NCBI GenBank assembly: GCA_934047225.1
Contig: OW203993.1
Coordinates: 23,760,069-23,824,068, forward strand
Length of the DNA: 64,000 nt
Reading direction: 5' to 3'
DNA from: Ypsolopha sequella
Lineage: Eukaryota > Arthropoda > Insecta > Lepidoptera > Ypsolophidae
The notes under the pieces were generated by a model. That model made no database searches. It was not told the origin of the DNA and saw only the letters and a list, made by a program, of their open reading frames with translations. Made by a program: the position numbers and the translations under genes. Every line of letters starts with the position of its first letter. The stretch's first letter is position 1. Of the stretch, positions 1-11,386 are shown piece by piece.

Positions 1-117
1 AATCCCCCAGGGGGTGTCAGAGGTATTTCCGAGCATTAACTGTGAAATGCAAGTCACAGTCAGCACTCGCACACCCACGATTCACCGACGATTATTACCT
101 GCCAGCGTGATGAATGG
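1..117 (-). mobile_element. SINE-like repeat fragment, family S (copy S1)
   Basis: Read on the minus strand this matches the other S copies (about 31.25, 39.06 and 55.45 kb): a core like catcacg..taataatcgtcggtga followed by gtgggtgt and, as in the 31 kb copy, tgacttgcat, tcacagtt and ctcgga. It runs off the left edge of the window, so the rest is not visible. No coding capacity. Confidence 0.6.
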
Positions 118-204
118 AAGTTATCGCTGAACCAACGACTTATCGCTGTAATGAAAATAATTGTAATAATGCTTTGTAATATTTAATGGGGTCTGCCGCG
201 GTCC

Positions 205-601
205 AAATTTTGTACCAAGGACACCCGTGACCCTATTAAATTTTGTACCAAGGACACCCGTGACCCTATTAAATTTTGTACCAAGGACACCCGTGACCCT
301 ATTAAATTTTGTACCACGGACACCCGTGACCCTATTAAATTTTGTACCAAGGGCAACCGTGACCCTATTAAATTTTGTACCAAGGACACCCGTGACCCTA
401 TTAAATTTTGTACCAAGGGCACCCGTGACCCTATTAAATTTTGTACCAAGGACACCCGTGACCCTATTAAATTTTGTACCAAGGACACCCGTGACCGTAT
501 TAAATTTTGTACCAAGGACAACCGTGACCTTATTAAATTTTGTACCAAGGACACCCATGACCCTATTAATTTTTGTACCAAGGACACCCGTGACCCTATT
601 C
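205..601. repeat. 33-bp minisatellite, 12 copies
   Basis: Twelve head-to-tail copies of a 33-bp unit (ttttgtaccaaggacacc, then cgtgaccctattaaa), with only scattered substitutions such as gggcaacc, ccacggac and cccatgac. Because 33 is a multiple of three, long reading frames stay open on both strands; they are by-products of the period, not genes. No spacers separate the units, so it is not a CRISPR array. Confidence 0.95.
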
Positions 602-1116
602 AATATTATAATGTGTGCGAAACGCGAGAATAATATTTCTAATTATAATAATAAATATATTAAACATAATATTTGTCGGACATAAAATGATTTTATAAAC
701 ATAAACTGCTTTAGCACAAACTTTCTGGTAAATTGAATTTAATGTAGCGGTGATATCGTAGATTTCTTACAAAACAGCCATTACTCAGCTTCTACTCGCA
801 TTAATGTTACAATTAAATTACTAGTTTCTGTTAATTCCTATGTTACCGGCAAATTATGTTGTTTTAGACTTCTTTATTGGATATGAAACTAGATAAAATA
901 AAATGTGATGTAAACTAACTATAGATTTATGTAAGGTCTATGATTGAAAATACGGAGATGAATTAACCATATGTATATGTATATTTGTGTGTTAATTTTT
1001 CACTATTGTATTAATGTAAGTATGTATAATTTTTATTATTACATACTTATATGAATAATTGGATAGTTATCAGGAGTACGTGCGGGACTAACCTTGTTCG
1101 CATATCATCTTCCCGA
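602..1116. other. AT-rich unassigned spacer
   Basis: Simple AT-rich DNA between two minisatellites. I see no coding frame, tRNA or inverted-repeat element in it. Confidence 0.6.
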
Positions 1117-2030
1117 ATTTTCGGCAGAGTTACATCTGCCATGGTCGCGGGATAGCCGGTGAGTGTTTATAGAAACCGTGTAAATTTTCGGCAGAGTTAC
1201 ACCTGCCATGGTCGCGGGATAGCTGGTGAGTGTTTATAGAGACCGTGTAAATTTTCGGCAGAGTTACATCTGCCATGGTCGCGCGATAGCTGGTGAGTGT
1301 TTATAGAGACCGTGTAAATTTTCGGCAGAGTTACATCTGCCATGGTCGCGCGATAGCTGGTGAGTGTTTATAGAGACCGTGTAAATTTTCGGCAGAGTTA
1401 CATCTGCCATGGTCGCGGGATAGCTGGTGAGTGTTTATAGAGACCGTGTAAATTTTCGGCAGAGTTACATCTGCCATGGTCGCGGGATAGCTGGTGAGTG
1501 TTTATAGAGACCGTGTAAATTTTCGGCAGAGTTACATCTGCCATGGTCGCGGGATAGCTGGTGAGTGTTTATAGAGACCGTGTAAATTTTCGGCAGAGTT
1601 ACATCTGCCATGGTCGCGGGATAGCTGGTGAGTGTTTATAGAGACCGTGTAAATTTTCGGCAGAGTTACATCTGCCATGGTCGCGGGATAGCTGGTGAGT
1701 GTTTATAGAGACCGTGTAAATTTTCGGCAGAGTTACATCTGCCATGGTCGCGGGATAGCTGGTTAGTGTTTGTAGAGACCGTGTAAATTTTCGGCAGAGT
1801 TACATCTGCCATGGTCGCGGGATAGCTGGTGAGTGTTTATAGAGACCGTGTAAATTTTCGGCAGAGTTACATCTGCCATGGTCGCGGGATAGCTGGTGAG
1901 TGTTTATAGAGACCGTGTAAATTTTCGGCAGAGTTACATCTGCCATGGTCGCGGGATAGCTGGTGAGTGTTTATAGAGACCGTGTAAATTTTCGGCAGAG
2001 TTACATCTGCCATGGTCGCGGGATAGCTGG
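1117..2030. repeat. 67-bp minisatellite, about 13.6 copies
   Basis: Unit starts (attttcggcag) recur every 67 bp from 1117 to 1988. Each unit carries a perfect hairpin, GGCAGA-GTTACA-TCTGCC, followed by atggtcgcgggatagctggt and a tail gagtgtttatagagaccgtg. Copies are nearly identical; variants include cgcgcg for cgcggg in units 3 and 4, and the first units have gccggt or acctgcc. The last copy is cut short in ggctggtgtt. The length is not a multiple of three, and no long frame persists. Confidence 0.95.
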
Positions 2031-2147
2031 CTGGTGTTAAGAGACCGTATATATTTTAAATCCTATCTTATTTATTTATTTATTAGGAGCACCAATGTTA
2101 CATACACAAAAAAGTATAATACTAGTAAATATGTAGGGTTAGCATCC

Positions 2148-2409
2148 CAGTGGCGTGCACAGGACTTTTTGCTGGAAAAGCAAGCAATTGGTCAAGAACA
2201 ACAATAAAAAAAAATATGAAAAATATTAAATATCACTTTGAAAAAAAAAATTGTATGACGCCAGGATAGACAATGTCTACCCTAGAGTGAAAATTTCCAA
2301 TACAAACTTTTTTTTTTCAAAGTGATATTTAAATTTTTTCATATTTTTTTTATTGTTGTTCTTGACCAATTGCTTGCTTTTCCAGCAAAAAGTTCTGTGC
2401 ACGCCACTG
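2148..2409. mobile_element. MITE D1, long terminal inverted repeats
   Basis: Non-autonomous DNA element. The left end cagtggcgtgcaca and right end tgtgcacgccactg start inverted arms of more than 100 bp (gctggaaaagcaagcaattgg and so on) around a short centre holding gtagacaatgtctac. A second copy lies at 63713-63974. The direct repeat catcc flanks it (2143-2147 and 2410-2414). CAGTGGCG termini suggest hAT, but only 5 bp of flanking duplication match, so the class is open. Confidence 0.85.
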
Positions 2410-2414
2410 CATCC

Positions 2415-3394
2415 GTTTGTTGTAACGTTACAGGTGCACACCTTTTACAAATAACAGAGAGCTTTATCAAAAGTTAAATGTAACAAGTACAATATACATC
2501 ATGATACTACTTTGAACAGTGCAGATCAATTATATAAAGCTACTATACAGGGTGGAAAAAATGTAAGGACCCTGGAGGGGAACTACCTTAAATCCTTTAG
2601 TTAGCTCATTTTACTGAAAGGAAACATTCCTTTATTTTTTAAAAGAAACAAAACTGCATTCAAAGATCTTCTAAAATTTGCTTGTCTCATCCAGGAACTC
2701 AACCAACCAAAAATTAAAAAAATAAACCCTCGCTATTTTATTATACGAATCGGTAGGATTATTGTTCAGGATAAAATTTCTCTAATAAACATTTAGCCTT
2801 ACACTCATATGTTGTACGAGATACCCATCAAATTGAATATTTATAACAAGTTCTTTATTAACAATACCTAGTACTGTTCACTTGTAAAGTAATAATGATA
2901 CGCCATTATTACACAATGACAGCACGGAATTAAAGCAAAACAAAATAAAATTTGAAATTCGAACGGATACTTTTATCGATTTTAAAAATGTTGAAAGTTA
3001 TTGTTCGAACTTCAAATGTGTTGCTCCGCGTTGCAAAAAAAATACGTTCCCTTTTTAAACTTTTCGTCAGTACCATTATTGAAGTCTTCAACAACGGTAA
3101 CAGAATATTAAATTATGACTTCAAACAATTAAGAATCTTAGATTTAAAACTAGGGAGACTAAACAAAAATATATCTAAATCAGCATCAATGTTAGACAAC
3201 CTATTATACGTCGTCATCACACGCGATAATGGCATGAATTCGCCTAGATCACTGTAGGATCGAGGCGTTATAAAGGGATTACGATTTGATCGTCTGGTGG
3301 AAGAGTGGGGGACAGAAAAATTAATCTGACTTAGTGACTTATACGGATAATATTATGAAAAACGAAGAAATTAAATAAATACGTTATATTTCGA
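2415..3394. other. No gene seen; AT-rich
   Basis: Mixed AT-rich DNA. A tatacagggtgg motif near 2546 resembles a mariner-type terminus but has no partner. A 101-codon open stretch at 2952-3257 has no ATG at its start and no recognisable motif, so I do not call it. Confidence 0.5.
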
Positions 3395-3785
3395 CTATAC
3401 CCTAAAAAAAAACCGACCAATTACGAGTCGGGCTCGCGCACAAAGGGTTTCGCTCGTACCACCACACTATACCGTTACGGAACCCTAAAACATTATGGTA
3501 AATAATTCCACTTGCAGTTACACTTAAAATCTATTGAACTCTATGTATCTAAAGTGTCTAATTAAGATGGTGATTTAACTTCGTAAAAATTTTTTACTGG
3601 TAATTATTAGTTTTTTTTTCTTTACTTGTGCTGTAAGACCTACCTGTGAACGAAAGCTCAAGTTTCTAAGTCAACTGGAAATGCCCTATAGGTTTTCATT
3701 GTGCGCGAGTTTGTATGAAATTAATAACGTAAAGGGGAATAAATTTTTTTCAGGTTCAATTAGAAGCCTGATATTGCCGCAAGAA
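3395..3785 (+). mobile_element. Interspersed repeat, family R (copy R1)
   Basis: Starts with a diverged version of the head seen in families P and Q (accgaccaattacgagtcgg, ctcgcgcac), then continues with a body shared with 54848-55290: tatggtaaataa, caagtttctaagt, gccctataggtttt, gtatgaaattaa and agaagcctgat. No reading frame. It is probably a retroelement 3' fragment; the class is not proven. Confidence 0.6.
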
Positions 3786-3821
3786 ACAAATTTCAAGTAA
3801 ACAAATACTTTGAAAAAATTT

Positions 3822-3882
3822 CTCGGGTCAGCATTCGAACCTACGACCTTTACCTTTACAAGTGTGCTACCGACTGCGCATG
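3822..3882 (-). mobile_element. tRNA-like remnant (SINE head)
   Basis: On the minus strand an A-box-like stretch (tgcgcagtcggtagcac) is followed 25-30 nt later by a B-box-like stretch (aggttcgaatgctgac). This is the internal Pol III promoter layout of tRNAs and tRNA-derived SINEs. No full cloverleaf with paired acceptor ends is apparent, so I read it as a SINE head or tRNA pseudogene. Confidence 0.45.
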
Positions 3883-3899
3883 ATTTGTCTGAAGTAAGC

Positions 3900-4495
3900 A
3901 AGACGTACTGTAGTGACGACACACTGTTCCTTAGAACAAGGCGTGAAATTCATATAACGGCCTCGTGAGCGTCCAATATGTGCATTACTAGCTAGCTATT
4001 CATGTAATTTTGCTGTCGTACTTTAACTGAAAATAAATTACACCGACTAGAGTAATAAAACTAACACATTTCCTGCGTCATCGAAAAAATTGAGTTATCA
4101 TAATGAGCTTTGAAGATAAAAGAAAAGAATAAAGAGAACGGGTCGGTAACAATAAATCTGTGCAAATCCCTATAATGTACAGTCGCGGTGAAATAAAGAT
4201 GCTCTCGCGCACGAACAATATCATTTGCTTCTTTTCTTTTCGTTTATTTAGGGTTCTATAAAAAAAAAACTCTCTTTTTTGTGTTTCTACTTAAAATCCT
4301 TAACTCGTGGTCTGCCTAGAGGAGAAAATAATTTTGTGTCTAACCTGGGTTTATAGTATTCTGCAGACGGACATATGAATATAAAAAATTAATTGGTCGA
4401 TAGAATATTTTAACACAACTTACCGGGTTTTAATTTTCGTTCAAAAGTAGGAAAAATTTAAAGTAGTGAAGTTTCTACGCCGTAGCACGGAAAAA
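3900..4495. other. No gene seen
   Basis: AT-rich sequence leading into the 72-bp minisatellite. The end (ctacgccgtagcacgg) already resembles part of the repeat unit. Confidence 0.5.
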
Positions 4496-6007
4496 CATTG
4501 CTACAGGACGCGGCCGTAGCACGCACATGTGCGTGTTGGCGCCAGTAAACGAGTACAAAATACAAAACATTGCTACAGGACGCGGCCGTAGCACGCACAT
4601 GTGCGTGTTGGCGCCAGTAAACGAGTACAAAATACAAAACATTGCTACAGGACGCGGCCGTAGCACGCACATGTGCGTGTTGGCGCCAGTAAACGAGTAC
4701 AAAATACAAAACATTGCTACAGGACGCGGCCGTAGCACGCACATGTGCGTGTTGGCGCCAGTAAACGTGTACAAAATACAAAACATTGCTACAGGACGCG
4801 GCCGTAGCACGCACATGTGCGTGTTGGCGCCAGTAAACGAGTACAAAATACAAAACGTTGCTACAGGACGCGGCCGTAGCACGCACATGTGCGTGTTGGC
4901 GCCAGTAAACGTGTACAAAATACAAAACATTGCTACAGGACGCGGCCGTAGCACGCACATGTGCGTGTTGGCGCCAGTAAACGAGTACAAAATACAAAAC
5001 ATTGCTACAGGACGCGGCCGTAGCACGCACATGTGCGTGTTGGCGCCAGTAAACGAGTACAAAATACAAAACATTGCTACAGGACGCGGCCGTAGCACGC
5101 ACATTTGCGTGTTGGCGCCAGTAAACGTGTACAAAATACAAAACGTTGCTTCAGGACGCGGCCGTAGCACGCACATGTGCGTGTTGGCGCCAGTAAACGA
5201 GTACAAAATACAAAACATTGCTACAGGACGCGGCCGTAGCACGCACATGTGCGTGTTGGCGCCAGTAAACGAGTACAAAATACAAAACATTGCTACAGGA
5301 CGCGGCCGTAGCACGCACATGTGCGTGTTGGCGCCAGTAAACGAGTACAAAATACAAAACATTGCTACAGGACGCGGCCGTAGCACGCACATGTGCGTGT
5401 TGGCGCCAGTAAACGAGTACAAAATACAAAACATTGCTACAGGACGCGGCCGTAGCACGCACATGTGCGTGTTGGCGCCAGTAAACGAGTACAAAATACA
5501 AAACATTGCTACAGGACGCGGCCGTAGCACGCACATTTGCGTGTTGGCGCCAGTAAACGTGTACAAAATACAAAACGTTGCTACAGGACGCGGCCGTAGC
5601 ACGCACATGTGCGTGTTGGCGCCAGTAAACGTGTACAAAATACAAAACATGGCTACAGGACGCGGCCGTAGCACGCACATGTGCGTGTTGGCGCCAGTAA
5701 ACGTGTACAAAATACAAAACATTGCTACAGGACGCGGCCGTAGCACGCACATGTGCGTGTTGGCGCCAGTAAACGTGTACAAAATACAAAACATTGCTAC
5801 AGGACGCGGCCGTAGCACGCACATGTGCGTGTTGGCGCCAGTAAACGAGTACAAAATACAAAACGTTGCTACAGGACGCGGCCGTAGCACGCACATGTGC
5901 GTGTTGGCGCCAGTAAACGTGTACAAAATACAAAACATTGCTACAGGACGCGGCCGTAGCACGCACATGTGCGTGCTGGCGCCAGTAAACGTGTACAAAA
6001 TACAAAA
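4496..6007. repeat. 72-bp minisatellite, 21 copies
   Basis: Twenty-one tandem units of 72 bp. Each holds a 16-bp perfect palindrome CACGCACATGTGCGTG, the palindromes CGGCCG and TGGCGCCA, and an A-rich tail (acaaaatacaaaac). Variable sites are gagtac/gtgtac, acattg/acgttg and catgtg/catttg. Units 9 and 15 share the rare catttg variant, and the type order at units 4-6 recurs at 18-20. A length of 24 codons keeps frames open on both strands for up to 507 codons; I treat these as artefacts of the period. Confidence 0.95.
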
Positions 6008-6713
6008 ACTATAGGTATATTGATAATTTTTATGAAGTTATTATTTTTCTATAAACGTAGATGTAGTTATGAATATTTAGATTTGTAAAATTAAACCCCT
6101 CCATTTTTGACTTTTAGGATAATTCTCTTAGATATATATAAGCTCACCACTGTACATACGTAGATACAAGCTCACCGCTGTACATATGAATATTTTATGT
6201 TTGCTATAGAGAATTTGAAGGAAACTCAATTTTCAGTGCTAACATTTTTGCATTTTTTTAAGAATTACAAATCCAAATTGTTCAATTTCTTTTGTGTATG
6301 AATGAGACAATATTAAGCTAACAGCAACATTAATATAATTTTGGAAAACTGTCAGCTGTAAAAAATTGTTACGAATCTTATCATGGAAATGGATGCCACT
6401 TAGGACGATTTGTTTTTGAAAATTTATTTTTTATAATCAAACTGAAAATATAAAAAAAATTATAAGTAGATGTAAAACCTTGAAATCAACTTTCAAAAAA
6501 AAAACAAATAATTGAAATAGCAATTGAATTACAGGAATTTTGAATTTTGAATGTAAGAAAATTTCGGCAATTTCATATGTAAAGACAAACAGTTTTCTTT
6601 TTCTAACGTGATATCTATTTACATACTAAAACTAATAGAAAAGTGCTAAAAAATAGTGTCTGTACATTGAATAATTTTGTGAAATTTGATTTGAATTGGC
6701 TTATTTATTAGTG
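6008..6713. other. No gene seen
   Basis: AT-rich DNA with two near copies of 'agctcaccRctgtacatac' around 6141-6187 and homopolymer A/T runs. No element or reading frame was recognised. Confidence 0.5.
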
Positions 6714-6918
6714 AGGACAAAACATAATTTGTTGACTGTCTCTCTGTCTATTCCGTTGTAATTCGAGAATCACTTAACGGACTTTGATGCGATTTTCTTT
6801 ATTATCATCATAGATGACCTTGATAAGCTATAATTTTATAAAATAACCGCCAAGCGGAAAGCTGTCGATTATTGAAAGACACTTCCACAAGAGCGAAGCC
6901 GTGGGCTAGTAAAGCTAG
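6714..6918 (+). mobile_element. Helitron-like copy (degenerate)
   Basis: Ends in gaagccgtgggctag followed by t, resembling the other CTAG|T ends at 19096 and 52087, with related internal wording (attcgagaatcacttaacgg, aaaataaccgccaagcgg). The left boundary is a guess. Helitrons end in CTRR and insert next to T, which fits, but the copy is decayed. Confidence 0.35.
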
Positions 6919-7193
6919 TAAATAATAAGAATAAAAACAAAAACTAAATACAATAATCATCTTTTTGACGGAACCCGTGACGTGTGCACGACCTGTATAC
7001 TTCACATTTTAAATAATTTGCTAAAGCTTCAAAGGAATGTGTACAATGCTTATGTTGTGACAATGTATTTAATTGTGTTTTATTTCTGACGGTCAGACAC
7101 TCTTTTGTGATATTTGTGCGTGATTATTTTGAATTTTTCTTCAAGCAGCGTGAAATGCAAGGAGGTATATTACTTTTTACAACGAATTTTTAT

Positions 7194-7474
7194 CAAAGAT
7201 TTCAAAAGTAGATGAGCCCTGGCACCTGAAATCTATTGCATTGTTTTGAATGTGAAATGTCACACTTTTGGCTTTAATCGTACTTCTTGAAATGTTAGTG
7301 CACTTTAAAAATGCACACAACGGCATATTGAGACCCTTTTCTCCTAAAAATTCATTAAGACGTCCAACTATCACTGTGTTCAGATGAGCACTGATTCCAA
7401 ACATGTGAGCGTCACCCATCATTTTGGGGCTGTCATACTACGGTAAGGGCTTATCTTTACTTTTGAAATCTTTG
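7194..7474. mobile_element. MITE family E (copy E1)
   Basis: Terminal inverted repeats begin caaagatttcaaaagta at the left and end tacttttgaaatctttg at the right, continuing inward as gatgagccc and gggcttatc. The interior matches 9905-10208 in the opposite orientation (aatctattgcattgtttt, gtgatagttggacg, tgtgagcgtcaccca). The small reading frame inside is not a gene. Confidence 0.8.
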
Positions 7475-9904
7475 GTTTTTGTAGTTTTGTCTGTCCATCT
7501 ATCAAGAGTCAAGTACATTTCAAGCATTTTTTTTTTCTAAAATTTACGTCATCGAAAATATTTTGCTTTTTCCAGCGTCCGACATTATTATTCTGTTTCT
7601 GTGTTATGTTTATAGTCATATTATTTTAGTAACTTTGTTTTTAGCAATTAATTACAAAATAAATTTAAATTTAACGTTAAATTAGTATTTTTTAATTTTC
7701 GACTATAATTATTATAACACATTTTTAACCTTTTAATTAACATTTTTGCTTATACCCAAACTGGAAGAAATCTCTTCGTAGAGATAAGGTAGCTTTTGGT
7801 AAGATATAATAGGTTTAGTTCAAAACAAGTTTTTGTGTACAATCAAAAATAAATTGGAATTAAAATTGGAAATAATCTTTTAAACACTTACTTGATTATA
7901 ATTTGTTTTTCTTTAGAAATCTGTAGTCTGTATTGTTTATAGTGAAAATCACATTTGGCTTTAATGTTGTTAAGAGGATGGCATAACCTAGCAATTTTAT
8001 TAGCCGTCTAGCACAATAAGTCTAATGGCAAAGACCTTATTTGCTTTTCATAGAGGCGATTATATGTTGGCTCTTTGACCTCTTGTTCTTGGACGCGTAA
8101 TACTAGTGATCACGCAGCGAAACAACAAATTGGTGTGTTTTTTTTTTTTTAGAGAAAAAAATATTGGATTTAGGTAATATCCCTTTATATTTCTATTGCC
8201 TAATTTATAAAAAAAAATCAAGTTGATCTCTTAACCGCATTTTTGAAACGAACGTTTGAAAACCAAAAAAAGAGGGTGGAAAACATTTTTTTTTTTGACA
8301 AAAGTATAAATCTTAAAACATTGTTTATAAGTGGAATCTCTTGATGAAAGATCGATAAATCAAATAAAATTTTTTCAATATGAGGAGAGACCTAGTTTTT
8401 TCCAATGAACTCTTCAACCTTCAACCCTTCCAATGAAACCTGGTGTTGTTGATGTTCTAGCGTCAGGTGTCCCGTTAATGAATAACATTATTTTATGTGG
8501 TTGTCGTACATATGAGAGAGTTTTATTATTTTCTTCTCGTTCACCGAAAAAAAACATTTGTGTTCTATTGTTTGTTTATGAGTAATTTCCTATATACCGA
8601 CATTGTGTAAGCCACATATTTTGATGCAGTAAAAAGGAAATGTAATTGTAATTATCTAATTTTGAACTTTATTGCGTTGCAACAAGATTTGTAACAAGAT
8701 GAGCTGAGTGATATCCTACTCCGGACAATTTAACTTTACGACGGCAAATAACAAACAATAAAGCTGACTAATTGTAATTAATAATTGTAACAATCTCGCA
8801 CTGGTTATTAATGTCATAGTATTATTTATTGGCGTTTCTACACGAGCAACTTTTTTGAAAAAATTAAGGCGTCTTACGAACAATTCGTAGCAATTCAGAA
8901 CATAAACTTGTAACATTTTTCTCTTTGTAGTCTTGCTGTAGTATAAATACATACGTATATACACACATGTATACGTACATAATTTATATGATTACTGTCC
9001 TACCAAGCGAATAAGAAAAAAATGTATGTCACACGTAATAAAAAATTGGTGAATTTCTACTTTCCAGTTTACTAAGCAAATTATAATTATATTCAATAAT
9101 AAGTTAGATTGAAGATGAAATTAAGGACATTTAAAACCCCCTATTAAACCCCTTTAAAATGCTCAAATGTCTAGAAAGTCATAATTTAAATTGATAGTGT
9201 TTGTCAGAAAGCTACTTAAATTTATATATAGACTTTACATTACTTTTGCATTATTAGGGAACTAAGTTTCAATTTCATAGAACAATAGTACCCTATTGCT
9301 GATTGAAGTTGCTCGTGTTAGTGGTCCGATAACGTAATGGACTGCTCCATGAAAGTTGCCCGTGTAGACCTCCTCACACGTCGAGTTGTCACTTACGCCC
9401 GCGCATAACGGCTATTGCTCTTTAAACTTCTTTGTGGTATCCGTACAATCAAAAATGATCTTTATCCTTTCTACATAAGACTTAGTTTTATAATTCAGAC
9501 TCATAGATTGTGTATTATAATCCTTTCATAATGGTGAGACAACTATTGCTAATTGCAACAAAGTATTTTTATTGTTTTACTTTGTTATAATGACAAAATA
9601 TGTATGTTAATGGGCGGGAAATCCTTAGCACTAGCGGTAACGTTTAAAACCTACTTTAGGGTCGAGTATAGTTTATTGAAAACGAAACTGACAATGTTAC
9701 GACTAAAGCGGCTATACTTATGTCCATGAATATGCGTATGAACCGATGCGATGATGATGGGTTAAACATATGAATCGATGTTTAGCTAACTAGAGCCAGC
9801 TGCAGCATCTCTGTTTTGGCTGTGTATCTAGCGGCCGTACCAACTACTTAAACAAACTATTTGATTTTCTTATATTTCTGTGTAATGGTGAAAGAAAAAT
9901 CAAG
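7475..9904. other. 2.4 kb without a recognised feature
   Basis: AT-rich with many poly-T/A runs and a short palindromic patch (tacgtatatac..gtatacgta) near 8951-8978. I see no coding frame with ATG and splice context, no tRNA and no paired inverted termini. A slightly GC-richer patch at 9300-9420 has no motif I recognise. Confidence 0.5.
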
Positions 9905-10208
9905 CAAAGATTTCATAAGTAAAGATAGGCCCTTACCGAACTATGACAGCACCAAAATGTTTCCACCTTTAAATGGGTGACGCTCACACGTTTGGAATCA
10001 GTGCTGAACTGAACACAGTGATAGTTGGACGCCTTAAGTGCACTTAAAGTTAATAATTTTAACAACTTTAGTAGTCTATCAGTTTGCTGACCGTAGGTAG
10101 ACAGATTGCGCACTCATTGCGCGCGTCGGTATTATGTTAATGCACGCATTCAAAAACAATGCAATAGATTTTAGATGCCAGGGCTCATCTAAACTTTTGA
10201 AATCTTTG
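9905..10208. mobile_element. MITE family E (copy E2)
   Basis: Same element as 7194-7474 in inverted orientation, ends caaagatttcataagta and aacttttgaaatctttg. It carries an internal insertion relative to E1 around 10050-10135. The hexamer atcaag lies just outside both ends (9899-9904 and 10211-10216) and may be a target duplication with two filler bases. Confidence 0.8.
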
Positions 10209-10218
10209 GCATCAAGCC

Positions 10219-10414
10219 CAAAATAGATACATACAGAAAGAAGGCCAGCCTCATACAACGAGCGAAAACAGGCGCAAGCACACATATAATCGTACGTAGG
10301 ATGATCTCGGTCGACTATGCCAATATAATTCTTCCGAGATCCTTGTACGTACGCGTCTATGTTGGCGCCTGCTTTTGCTGGTTGTATGAAGCTGGCCTTC
10401 TGTATCTATTTTGT
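10219..10414. mobile_element. Fold-back element with 10-bp target duplication
   Basis: Long imperfect palindrome: the left arm caaaatagata..cagaaagaaggccagcc..gcgaaaacaggcgc is mirrored by gcgcctgcttttgc..ggccttctgtatctattttg, with inner arms cgtacgta..ggatgatctcgg and ccgagatcc..tacgtacg. The 10-mer gcatcaagcc sits on both sides (10209-10218 and 10415-10424). It abuts E2. A single copy in this window. Confidence 0.75.
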
Positions 10415-10473
10415 GCATCAAGCCTCCCTGAGTGGGAGATAAAAGGCTCCTTTATACGCCTGGATTTTCTTAA

Positions 10474-10709
10474 GAGCGGTTTCGCAGCTGGATTGTGAAA
10501 AAACCACCTTTTTCAAATGGCAACGATGGCATGCGATGGCAACCATACACAATACACATAGACTTAGTACTTACTCCTAAGTCTATGCACAATATACATA
10601 GGTAATTAGGTTTTGTGGATTTACTATTTAATGAATTTTGAATTTAAGTGTTCTGTTTCAATGAATTAGAAAAAGGCGGGTTTTTCTCAATCCGGCTGCG
10701 AAACCGCTC
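10474..10709. mobile_element. TTAA-flanked MITE, family J
   Basis: TTAA at 10470-10473 and 10710-10713 brackets inverted termini of about 32 bp starting GAGCGGTTTCGCAGC at both ends. The interior contains a hairpin, atagacttag..ctaagtctat. The TTAA target is typical of piggyBac-type transposases; there is no transposase here, so it would need a helper. Confidence 0.85.
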
Positions 10710-10713
10710 TTAA

Positions 10714-11386
10714 GATTCATACAAATAGTAAAAACTGACTGTGAAGTCAAGATATTAATATTTTCATTTTTTTTTTCAAAAGTATTATCTAGCGACATCT
10801 CAGTACGGCTCTATACATCCCAAAAAGCAAAATATGATAAAACACTCAGGATATCGTGAATATTGCCTCGTTTTTGCGCTAAGTTTAGCAAGTTGTTTAA
10901 TTCTTATCTATACTGGAAATAAAAAGAGAGAAATACAGACGTCGTTCATGTAAAGAAGACTAAATTTATACACTTTTCTATAAATAAACAGTTACCGTTT
11001 CATGGAAAACAGTTTTTACCTGAAACCATTTCACAAATTCGGCGCTTTTTGAATATCTCGCCATCTCGCACCTCTTGGTGAGAGATGTATCGGAGTGTGG
11101 TGTAAGAGGGAAGGAAAACATATTTAAAGATGTGTGCAAAGTTTCATTGAGATCAAAGCCGTGAGGACGTCACAAACATATTTATATGGCAGTCGAGCGG
11201 GATGGCCTACCTTAACTGATAAAATAATAACCACCCGTCTAACTGGCAAATCCTTTCACTTCGACTGGAGGTAGGCTTCATCCTTATGACGAAAACATGC
11301 TGCCAAGCGACTTGTTCTACATGACGTCATGAGACGCCGTACCGGAAGATTGGCTGGAGGCTGTTGGGTAGTGTCGGTCACTATAT
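10714..11386. other. No gene seen
   Basis: Contains moderately GC-rich sequence at 11160-11370 with no recognised motif or open frame. Confidence 0.5.

Noticed and set aside
121..685. Reading frames across the 33-bp array
   Set aside because: Same period artefact; all are 11-residue repeats.
2540..2600. Mariner-type terminus tatacagggtgg
   Set aside because: No inverted partner was found nearby, so no element could be bounded.
2952..3257. 101-codon frame
   Set aside because: Starts on TTG, strongly biased to AT-rich codons, with no motif and no splice context.
205..6007. CRISPR arrays
   Set aside because: The repeats are direct head-to-tail tandems without unique spacers, in a eukaryotic sequence with no cas genes.
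4458..6014. Reading frames of 227-507 codons across the 72-bp array on both strands
   Set aside because: They exist only because 72 is a multiple of three with no stops in the unit. Plus and minus frames are equally open, and codon variation shows no protein-level constraint.
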